Below are positions 24,103 through 31,900 of a DNA stretch of 45,446 nt, in pieces. Source of the DNA: Planctomycetota bacterium (lineage in GTDB: Bacteria > Planctomycetota > Planctomycetia > Planctomycetales > Planctomycetaceae); contig JAQBVJ010000056.1 in assembly GCA_027623235.1 (NCBI GenBank), positions 1 through 45,446 on the forward strand, written 5' to 3'. Numbering within the stretch: the first letter of the stretch is position 1; each line of letters starts with the position of its first letter. The notes under the pieces were generated by a model. The model saw nothing but the letters and a program-made list of their open reading frames with translations, made no database searches and was not told the origin of the DNA. A program made the translations under genes and the position numbers.

Positions 24103-25372
24103 CGCGGCCAGGCGCGAATCGGATCGAGTTGCCTCGCTGTGGCGGGACGCGCTGACCGCCATTCGCTCTGGCGAAAAAGTTCGCCTCACCGCGCGATGGG
24201 TTTTCCCGGTCAGTTCATCGCCGATCGAAAACGGATTGCTGGAGATTGCCGACGGTCGAATCGGTTCGATTGAGCGACTTGCCGGACGGTCTTGTCCCGA
24301 CGCGGTCGACCTCGGGAATTCCGCCATCCTTCCTTCGCTGGTCAACGCGCATGCGCATCTGGAATTCAGCGATCTGGCAGAGCCGATCCTGCCGCCGGCT
24401 CCGTTTGCCGATTGGATTCAGAATCTGATCGCACATCGACACGCTCGGTCTGAGTCGATGTCGAACCTCGTCGCACGCGGAGCAGAGCAGTCGGCCGAGT
24501 CCGGCACGTCCTTCGTCGGCGACATCGTCACCGGGGACTGGCTCCCCGATGCCGCAACGCCGGCAGGTTCAAAGGTTGTCGCGTTCCGCGAGCTCATCGG
24601 TCTGTTGCCGGAGCAGCACGATCCACAAATGCAACTCGCACGAAGCCACATTAACTCATGCCGAAAGGCCGGTGTGCTTCCTGCGGTCAGCCCCCACGCG
24701 ACTTTCAGTGTGTCGCCGCAGCTGTTTAGTTCGCTGGTCAAACTCGCGAAAGAGGAGCGAGTACCGCTCTGCATTCACCTTGCCGAAACGAAAGCCGAGC
24801 TGGAGTTGCTCGAATCCGGAACGGGTGAGCTGGTCGAGATGCTCAATAAGTTTGGCATCTGGAAAGGCGAATTGATCGAGCGCGGAACGAGTCCGCTGGA
24901 TTTCCTGAAACCGCTTGCCGACCTTCCGGCCGCGTCGATCGCTCACGGGAATTACCTGTCCGACGAGGAGCTTCAGTTTCTGGCAGAGCACCCGAATATC
25001 ACGACGATCTTCTGCCCGAGGACGCACCGCTTCTTCGGTCACGAGGCGCATCCCTGGCGACGTCTGCTCGCAGCCGGAGCGCCCGTCGCGCTGGGAACGG
25101 ACGGCCGCAGTTCGAACCCGGACTACTCACTGTGGGCCGAACTGCAGTTTCTCGACAAAGAGACAAACGGCACGGCTCGACCGGACCTTCTTCGAATGGC
25201 AACTCAAAACGGAGCAACGGCGTCAGGGCTGGCTGAGTTCGGGACGCTGGAAGCCGGACACCAGGTGGATCCTGTTCTCGTGCCGTTGGGCGAGGACAGC
25301 TCAAACGATCCGTGGGAGCTTCTCTTTCGTTCGGCTCCGCTTCCTACCAGTTCGCGATCTGGTAGTCCTTAA
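24095..25372 (+). CDS. Amidohydrolase superfamily deaminase (MqnF/TrzF/SsnA-like)
   Basis: This is a 425-residue metal-dependent hydrolase with a beta-barrel N-terminus and a TIM-barrel core. Metal ligands of the subtype-III deaminase fold are present: HAH (86 and 88) in SLVNAHAHLEFSD, H228 and E231 in CIHLAETKAE, H284 in AHGNYLSD, and D336 in ALGTDGRSSNPD. CPRTHRFFGHEAHPWRRLL is typical of this group. Family members deaminate adenosine-like compounds, including aminodeoxyfutalosine in the futalosine menaquinone route. That substrate is plausible for a planctomycete but unproven. It overlaps pqiA by 8 bases and its 3' end overlaps the convergent SDR gene by 29 bases. Confidence 0.87.
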   Translation: MSDAARRESDRVASLWRDALTAIRSGEKVRLTARWVFPVSSSPIENGLLEIADGRIGSIERLAGRSCPDAVDLGNSAILPSLVNAHAHLEFSDLAEPILPPAPFADWIQNLIAHRHARSESMSNLVARGAEQSAESGTSFVGDIVTGDWLPDAATPAGSKVVAFRELIGLLPEQHDPQMQLARSHINSCRKAGVLPAVSPHATFSVSPQLFSSLVKLAKEERVPLCIHLAETKAELELLESGTGELVEMLNKFGIWKGELIERGTSPLDFLKPLADLPAASIAHGNYLSDEELQFLAEHPNITTIFCPRTHRFFGHEAHPWRRLLAAGAPVALGTDGRSSNPDYSLWAELQFLDKETNGTARPDLLRMATQNGATASGLAEFGTLEAGHQVDPVLVPLGEDSSNDPWELLFRSAPLPTSSRSGSP

Positions 25373-26945
25373 GAAACTGCCCCCACTGATGCTCGCCGGT
25401 CAGGAAGCCGGTGAAGATCGGGTCGCAGATTCGTGCGGCTGCGTCGACCTGATCGAGTGGCGGGCGGAAGCCGAGCTCCTCCGTTTTGCGTTGAGCGATC
25501 TCGGCCGGGTCTTCATCGGTGATCCATCCGGTGTCGACGCTGTTCATGTGAATTCCGTCGCGGGCGTAATCCTGAGCCGACGTTCGAGTCAGCATGTTGA
25601 GCGCGGCTTTGGCCATGTTTGTGTGAGGGTGTTTGTCCGTTTTGTACGCTCGATAAAAGACGCCTTCCATCGCCGAGACATTGACGATGTGTTTGTCCGG
25701 TGTCGTGACTTTCTGCATCAGCGGTTTCAGGCGAGCGTTCAGAATGAACGGGGCGATCGCGTTGACGAGTTGCACCTCAAGCAGCTCGACGGTCGCAACA
25801 TCGGCGAGGCGCAGCCGCCAGCTGTTGACCTTGCGAAGGTCGACCTGCTGAAGATCGCCGTCGAGCTGCCCGGTCGGAAAGAGCTCTTCCCCGCCCTGCG
25901 TGTCTCCCGGCGCGAGGGCGATTTGTGACAGCTCAGCGGCCTGGCGAATTCCGGCAAGGCTGCTGTCGACCTGAGCGGGAAGCAGGCTGTCCCCGGACCC
26001 GGGTGAGACCCCTTTGCGGCGAAGCGACTCGTACGATTCAAGCAGCGGTCGCGCGACGGCGGGCAGTTCGGTCGCGAGTTTTCGTTCGTCCGCCATGAGG
26101 TGGCCGTAAAAACCCGGCGGCCGTCGAACGGTCTGGCAGGCGTTATTCAGAATGAAATCGAGCCGCGGCAGCGTCTCGCAAAGGTGATCGGCAAACGCTT
26201 CGACGCTGGGCGTGTGTCGCAGATCGATGCCGTGAATCTGAAGCCGCTCGGACCAGTCGGCACTGTCCTCCTCGGTCGTGAACCGCGTCGCCGCGTCGCG
26301 CGGGAATCGCGTTGTGACGATGACGTGGCAGCCGGCTCGAAGCAGTTTCAGCGCGGCCTGGTAACCGATTTTGACTCGCCCGCCAGTCAACAGCGCGTAG
26401 CGGCCGGTGAGGTCGACGGTTCTCTCGCGACGTTCCCAGTTCAATGCCGAGCAGTCCGGGCAAAGGGCATCGTAGAAAAAGTGGACGAGGTCGAAGTCGC
26501 GTTTGCAGATGTAGCAACTGCGAGGCACGCTCAGCCGATCGATGAAACTTTCGTCCGGCAAATCGTTCGGCGGCGGCAGTTCCGGTTCGAACGGAGCGGG
26601 CGGGCACGGCCTCTTCCGTTGTCGCGTCCCAAGCGGATTTCGGATCCCCGTTCGAGCAAGTTTGAGTTCGTCTTCGTTTTTCTTCTCCGAGATCTCAGCC
26701 TGCTCACGCTGCTTGAACACCCGGACGAGTTTCTTTCTCGACTTGCGGTCAGGACTGGCCACTCGCTCAACCGCCTGCATGAGCCGTCGTCGCTCGTCCT
26801 TGCTCAGCCGGGCGAGCAGCCCACGATCCTCAGCCAGGAGCTCGACAATCTCGACAGCCCGCGCGAGTTCTTCATCGGTGAAATCAGGCGGGTTGAGGGA
26901 GTCGTCCACGTTCGAGTCCGGTTGTTGTGCGGTCGTTTTAACCAC
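25344..26945 (-). CDS. Short-chain dehydrogenase with N-terminal zinc-ribbon extension
   Basis: The product is about 533 residues with GTG 26945 as start; GTG 26909 is an alternative, because the first codons lie in a dispersed repeat. A charged helical N-terminus (VEIVELLAEDRGLLARLSKD) precedes a zinc-ribbon-like CYICKRD...CPDCS. The Rossmann domain starts at YALLTGGRVKIGYQAALKLL (TGGxxxIG) and includes DFILNNACQTVRRPPGFYG. The catalytic serine lies in VNVSAMEG. The usual YxxxK is not at its normal place: TNMAKAALNM aligns with the helix that normally begins YxxxK and has threonine where tyrosine is expected, while YKTDK lies 11 residues earlier. An insertion of about 100 residues separates the substrate region. 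Oxidoreductase specificity is unknown. Confidence 0.82.
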   Translation of the reverse strand: MVKTTAQQPDSNVDDSLNPPDFTDEELARAVEIVELLAEDRGLLARLSKDERRRLMQAVERVASPDRKSRKKLVRVFKQREQAEISEKKNEDELKLARTGIRNPLGTRQRKRPCPPAPFEPELPPPNDLPDESFIDRLSVPRSCYICKRDFDLVHFFYDALCPDCSALNWERRERTVDLTGRYALLTGGRVKIGYQAALKLLRAGCHVIVTTRFPRDAATRFTTEEDSADWSERLQIHGIDLRHTPSVEAFADHLCETLPRLDFILNNACQTVRRPPGFYGHLMADERKLATELPAVARPLLESYESLRRKGVSPGSGDSLLPAQVDSSLAGIRQAAELSQIALAPGDTQGGEELFPTGQLDGDLQQVDLRKVNSWRLRLADVATVELLEVQLVNAIAPFILNARLKPLMQKVTTPDKHIVNVSAMEGVFYRAYKTDKHPHTNMAKAALNMLTRTSAQDYARDGIHMNSVDTGWITDEDPAEIAQRKTEELGFRPPLDQVDAAARICDPIFTGFLTGEHQWGQFLKDYQIANW

Positions 26946-26971
26946 AGATGGACACAGATCAGCACAGATGA
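26940..26971 (-). repeat. Dispersed ACCACAGATGGACACAGAT-type repeat
   Basis: AACCACAGATGGACACAG is followed by two more CACAGAT units (CACAGATCA, CACAGATGA). This triplicated CACAGATG pattern is a well-known intergenic repeat in planctomycetes and related bacteria. It overlaps the 5' end of the SDR gene and makes its start codon uncertain. Confidence 0.7.
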
Positions 26972-27066
26972 TTTGCGACGGCGGATGATGGCATCTCAGC
27001 CGTTTCGTTTGAAGCAGCGCGATCTTCACTCATGCGGATTGGATCCGATTTCCAAAAAGTCACCCG

Positions 27067-27146
27067 AAGCGTAAGTTTTGAAGTTGCGCTTTTCACCAGA
27101 GAAGTACGCCGAAGGCGTAAAAGGCGCAACTTCAAAACTTACGCTT
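27067..27146. repeat. Perfect 23-base inverted repeat with nested hairpin
   Basis: Arm 27067-27089 starts AAGCGTAAGTTTTG and pairs exactly with 27124-27146, which ends CAAAACTTACGCTT. The 34-base centre contains a second palindrome, TACGCC-GAA-GGCGTA. It lies about 120 bases upstream of the SDR start and 310 bases before the next rightward gene. It is not in a reading frame with protein-like translation. Confidence 0.9.
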
Positions 27147-27455
27147 GGGGTTACCTTCGAACACGCCTCTCCGTTTGATCTGGCAAGCTGGGTTGAGGAT
27201 TCCGATTCAAGTCACTCTGCCGATTTTGACGATAAAGCCGGCAGGTGAAACAGCGTCCGTACACAGAATGCGTCTCTGATCGGTTGTGAATCGGGATGTC
27301 TCTGCGCTGGCCTTGCGGATCTGCGGAAGCGGATTCAAGCCGAGGCTGCTGGCAGGTCGACATTCTCCTTTACCGACGTCATTTCGCGATGCGGCCGGTC
27401 CGCAGCATGACGCTCGCAGCATGGATGTTGACTTCCGAGAGATTGAGGAGAACTC
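27147..27455. other. Intergenic stretch, no gene seen
   Basis: About 310 bases between the palindrome and the small gene at 27456. It holds the promoter of the rightward transcript; GAGGAG at 27446-27451 is the ribosome-binding site of that gene. No RNA gene or additional repeat was recognised. Confidence 0.5.
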
Positions 27456-27686
27456 ATGCACCGCAGCATGAATGTACTGGCACTCGTCAAGGATTCGGAA
27501 CGATACGTCTTCCTCTATGACGACGAGAGCACGGCGACGCTCCTGCAGACGCTCGGCCGATACGCGGCTGATAAGACGCTCAGCTTTACGTGGTACGACG
27601 CCGCGGTGCTCAGCCAGAAAGTGCGGAAGCTGCGACAGGATGCCGAGTCCGAGCGGACCAACCGGCTCCCCGAAACGGCCTGGTAA
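27456..27686 (+). CDS. Small conserved planctomycete protein
   Basis: This is a 76-residue soluble protein read from ATG 27456, preceded by GAGGAG 4-5 bases upstream; ATG 27468 is an alternative. The sequence MNVLALVKDSERYVFLYDD, then ALL-type helix LLQTLGRYAADKTLSFTW and YDAAVLSQKVRKLRQ, has a beta-beta-alpha-beta-alpha look. I recall near-identical small proteins in other planctomycetes, but no function is assigned to them. A palindromic element separates it from the recombinase gene downstream, so co-transcription is possible. Confidence 0.75.
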   Translation: MHRSMNVLALVKDSERYVFLYDDESTATLLQTLGRYAADKTLSFTWYDAAVLSQKVRKLRQDAESERTNRLPETAW

Positions 27687-27699
27687 GTCGTGTTTGATT

Positions 27700-27803
27700 G
27701 TGGCTCGGCACTCCGTGCCGAGGACCGCGATTCGCTGCGAACCAAAGGCTGGTTTAGAAAACGCACGGCCGGTGCGATCACGACACGGAGTGTCGTGCCA
27801 CTC
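27700..27803. repeat. Palindromic element with compensating base changes
   Basis: The left part contains TCGGCACTCCGTGCCGA and the right part CACGACACGGAGTGTCGTG, each a hairpin with a 5-base loop. The two are also inverted copies of each other (GTGGCTCGGCACTCCGTG versus the complement of the right part, GTGGCACGACACTCCGTG). Differences come in pairs that keep each hairpin intact. It lies between the small gene and the recombinase gene. Confidence 0.75.
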
Positions 27804-27824
27804 TCTGCTGCGTGAGGTTTCCTC

Positions 27825-28739
27825 ATGGACCGAGCGATTGACGGTTTTCTGCGGTACCTCAAGATTGAGCGGAATTCGTCTCCGCTCACGATAAAGTCGT
27901 ACGCCGAAGACCTCGCCAGCTTTCATGAGTACCTGCTCGACCGTGTGGGTGCGATCCCCTCGCCAAGCGGAATCACCGTGCCGATGCTGCGCGGGTACGT
28001 CGCCTACCTTCACGAATGTGACTACGCGAAGACGACTGTGGCGAGACGACTGGCGTGTCTGCGAAGCCTCTTCCGGTATTGCGTGCGGGAAGAGCTGACC
28101 GAGTCGAATCCGGCGAAGGCTCTGCGAACGCCGAGAACCGGACGCAAACTGCCGAGCCTGCTTTCGCCCGATCAGATCACGACTTTGCTGGAAGCTCCAC
28201 CCGCCAACGAGCCGGCCGGGATCCGTGATCGAGCAATGCTGGAGACAATGTACTCGGGCGGGCTTCGTGTCGCGGAGCTTGTCGGCCTCAACGTGTCAAA
28301 CTGGGACCGCGACGGCGACGTGCTGCGAGTGCTTGGAAAGGGCCGCAAAGAGAGGATTGCTCCGGTCGGCAAATTCGCCGTGAAAGCGCTGTCTCACTGG
28401 ATGGACATTCGCGAACCCGATGAGCGACCGGACTCAAAAGTGGCGCTCTTCCTGAACCGGTTTGGTCGCCGGCTGACGACGCGCAGCATTGGGCGGATGC
28501 TCGAAAAGTACCTCGCGCAGACGGGACTCGATCGCCAGGTGAGTCCTCACACTCTGCGGCACAGTTTCGCGACGCATCTGCTCGACGGCGGAGCAGACTT
28601 GCGCAGCGTCCAGGAAATGCTCGGGCATAAAAGCCTCACCACCACGCAGATTTACACGCACGTCAGCACGCGGCGTCTGCACGAGACCTACGAGTCTGCT
28701 CATCCGCATTCGGCTACGAACCGCAAAGACCGTTCGTAA
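27825..28739 (+). CDS. Tyrosine recombinase XerC/XerD
   Basis: This is a 304-residue site-specific recombinase of chromosome-dimer-resolution type. The N-terminal SAM-like DNA-binding domain covers 1-90 ([39 protein letters not shown]). The catalytic domain has R148 (GLRVAEL), K172 ([10 protein letters not shown]), H242 and R245 ([12 protein letters not shown]), H268 ([10 protein letters not shown]) and nucleophile Y277 (IYTHV). All active residues are present and the length is normal. GAGG lies 8 bases before ATG 27825. XerC and XerD cannot be separated confidently by eye. It is not flanked by integrase-type attachment sites, so a housekeeping role is favoured. Confidence 0.93.
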   Translation: MDRAIDGFLRYLKIERNSSPLTIKSYAEDLASFHEYLLDRVGAIPSPSGITVPMLRGYVAYLHECDYAKTTVARRLACLRSLFRYCVREELTESNPAKALRTPRTGRKLPSLLSPDQITTLLEAPPANEPAGIRDRAMLETMYSGGLRVAELVGLNVSNWDRDGDVLRVLGKGRKERIAPVGKFAVKALSHWMDIREPDERPDSKVALFLNRFGRRLTTRSIGRMLEKYLAQTGLDRQVSPHTLRHSFATHLLDGGADLRSVQEMLGHKSLTTTQIYTHVSTRRLHETYESAHPHSATNRKDRS

Positions 28740-28796
28740 AAACGCGGGCGTGACAGCTCCCCGGACTCCGCCACAAGGAGAGCCCGACGGTTTTTC

Positions 28797-28858
28797 GGGA
28801 GGACGAGGCTCCTGCCGAGCCGCAAGCGCGTATGGCTCGGCAGGAGCCTCGCCCTCCC
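28797..28858. repeat. Palindromic repeat GGGAGGGCGAGGCTCC, full copy
   Basis: Arm 28797-28821 starts GGGAGGACGAGGCTCC and arm 28834-28858 ends GGAGCCTCGCCCTCCC. They pair at 24 of 25 positions with a 12-base loop. A half copy, GGGAGGGCGAGGCTCCTGCC and on, occurs at the right edge of the window. It separates the recombinase gene from the next gene and may act as a transcriptional terminator. Confidence 0.9.
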
Positions 28859-28948
28859 AACGGAGTCTCTGCTCAGCGAGTTGAACCGGTTTCGTTGCCG
28901 GTCTAATCTGGTCGCGTTGATCAATTCCCGCTGATTGTGGAGCGTCCC

Positions 28949-31900
28949 ATGCGGTCTCTGTCCGTAAACACGGTTTCGTTTTTCGCCCTTCTGACGGGTC
29001 TTGCAGTCACTTCTTCCGGTTTTCTGCCGACTTCGGCACGGGCCGACGACGGGATCACTCGCGCACAGCTCGAAGACGGTGTGACCTTTCCTGTCGGGCG
29101 AGGCAACGGGGGCCGGTTTGTGGTTCGGGCAGGCTTTGACCTGAAAGGCGGACAGGCCGTCGATATCTCAACGAGAATTAAACGGCCGTCGAGTCTGCCG
29201 GAGAACGCCCGCGTTCGAGCGAAAATCGTGCAACTTGACGGAACGAATGAGAAAGAAGTCTTTGTCGAGAAGATCCTGCACGCTCTCGACGGGGATCTTT
29301 ACACGCCGTTTCGGGCACCTCGCGATGGCCGTTTCGCCGTGATCCTCGAACCCGCTGAGGAAGAGTTGACTCTGTTCGAGGGCGAACGCTGGCGGGAAGC
29401 GGGCAAGGTCGACGAGCTTCTCGCAGCGAGCCGCGCGGTCGCGTGGCCGGGCGACAAAGCCGTCGATGTGACCGTGCAGGTTCGGCAACTCCACATGCCT
29501 GAAGCGAAAAACGGATCGGTGTTCATCGAGTTCGAGCCGAACGACTCGCCCCGGTACGCACAGCCGATTCCTCTTAAGGAGACGGACAAGGATTACTCCC
29601 TGCAGATTTTGGGGACTCATGATGAGGTCGAGTATTTCGACAATGGCCAGGTCGGTGACGGGGCTCACGACGACTGGTTGCGGCTCGACTATCCCGGAAA
29701 GGAACCGCGACTGTTGACCGCGTGCCTCACGATTCCCGATCAGATGGTCGCCGCACGGATTCGCGTTTACGAAGTCGCAACGGCCAAGGCGAATGTTGAG
29801 ATCGGCGCGGAACTCGATGTCGGGGCGGAATACGAAGACGGCAAGAACCCGAACGAGCGCGTGCATCAGCAGCAGGAGCAGCACCGCATCGCCATCTGCC
29901 GCAACCTGAAGCCGGGGCACGTTTATTTTCTTCGTGTTGAAGCGAACTCGCCGGGCTACGGACTGGAACTGCGCGTCGTGAAGCCGGCTCCGTTTACGGA
30001 CCCTCGCCACGCGATCCGGCACGGGCTGTACGATCACGTCGGCCAGGTGGATTCGTGGCTCAACAATCGACCGCGAGGTGCCAGTGTCGAGCGGCGAATT
30101 CGCGACACCGGCAACCTGCTCGGCACACAGTGCATGAGCTGCCACACGCAGTCCGGCGTGTGGGGACCGGCGATTCCCCTGGCGATGGGCTACCGCCTCG
30201 AAAACGCTCACCTGTTCCGCAACCTGACCAACATCTGCTACCAGTCGATGCGGCCGACGAATGAGCTGGTCGACGCGGCGAACAATACCAGCCTCGCCCC
30301 GCTCGACATCGGCGACGGCCCGGCCGGAACGCGAGTCGCCGCGCACTCGGTCATTTCTCTGGAGCGGTTCCTGCCCGCTCGCAAGCTGCAGAGCAAACAG
30401 TTTCTGCGAGCCTCCAACTTCGTCCTGCAGACCGCCGACCCCGGCGGGATCAACGCGGCTGGTCCGGGAGCGAACGTCGGCCAGGGAGTCGTCTTTAACT
30501 ACACGGGTGAAATTCTCGACGAGGCCTGGAGGCGGTATCGAAACCCGCAGTTCTTCCGGGCCCTCGAAGACAAAGCCCGCAAGACGCTGGCCGTCAATCC
30601 AAAATACACCGACGACATGGCTCACCGCGTCGAGTTTCTGCGCCGCTTCTTCCCGCAGGACTACGTCGAACAGGTCTCGGAAGTGCTGAAGCTGGAGGAG
30701 GCTCAGAAAGACACGAAGCCGCGAATCCCTTCGAATGTCAAACCGGGCGGCAGCGTTGAGGGCGCGAAGAAGCTGTGGGCTCAGATCAACACTCAGGTTG
30801 AGCAGGACCTCGCGCGTCTGCGAGCTGTCCAGAACGAAGACGGCAGTTGGGGTTTCAATCCCGGCGAGAAAGAGAACGACACATGGAAAGTCAAAGTCGA
30901 GAACAAGCCTGAGCCGTCTCCCACAGCGCTCGCTCTGATCGCGTTCCAGGCGGCCGGCTTCGGCCCGAAAGACCCGACGGTCGAAAAAGGCGTGAAGGCA
31001 CTGCTGGGACTCCAGCATCCGACCGGCTTCTGGAAAGGCCAGTCACAGACGGGCTTCGTCTCAACCAGCTACGCGCTGCACGCGCTGTCGCGGCTGTATC
31101 CGACCGAACCGGCCGAAGTCAGCATGAACAACTACTTTCCGAAACATGTCGAAAGCCTGCCTGAGCGAATTGAGCGGCACCGTGCCGCGTCCAACACGAA
31201 CGATCCCGCGCTGCTGCCGCTCTTTCTGAGCGGCGTTAAAGACCAGAACCCGCACGTTCGATTCTGGGCGGCGATCGGGCTGGGCGCCGTGCAAACATCC
31301 ACCCCGTCCCCTCTCCCCGTCGGGGGAGAGGGACGGGTGCTCGCAAATCTGCTGGGAGATCCCGTTAAAGCTGTTCGAGAAGCCGCGCTCTGGGCGAGTC
31401 GGCAGACGCTGATCGATGACCAGGGCTGGGAGGAATTTCTCGCCGCTGCCAGTGACGAAGACGACTACCGCCGCGAGGCCGCGTACCACGCGCTGCTCAT
31501 GCGCGTCGACGGTGTCATGCCGGAAATGTCTGTCGAGTGGAACGACCTCACCGGGACTCTCACGCGTGGCATGAACGAAGACGCTCACCCGGCCGTTCGA
31601 GCCTGGGCGACTCGCGCGGCCTGGAACTGGTGGGTCTATAATCCGCCGGTCCGCACGGCGATCAACGAAGCGTGGGTGAAGATGCTGCAGCGGCCGGAGT
31701 CGAATGCTCTCGTCGAGAACGCGATCCGGTATCAGTCGCAGGCCTTGTTCATCGCGAACGGACACAAAGCCAACCAGAGCAACTCGCATCAGTACAAAGA
31801 ACTGGCAGAGCTGTTTGAGACGATCGGTGACTGGCTGGCCGAGCAGAAAGACAACCCCAGTCCGGAAGCGCAGCTCGTCGCGCGGCGTCTCGTCGGCATC

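Noticed and set aside
29168..31018. 616-codon minus-strand frame opposite the di-haem protein
   Set aside because: A shadow of the strong GC bias of the plus-strand gene, which has a signal peptide and haem motifs.
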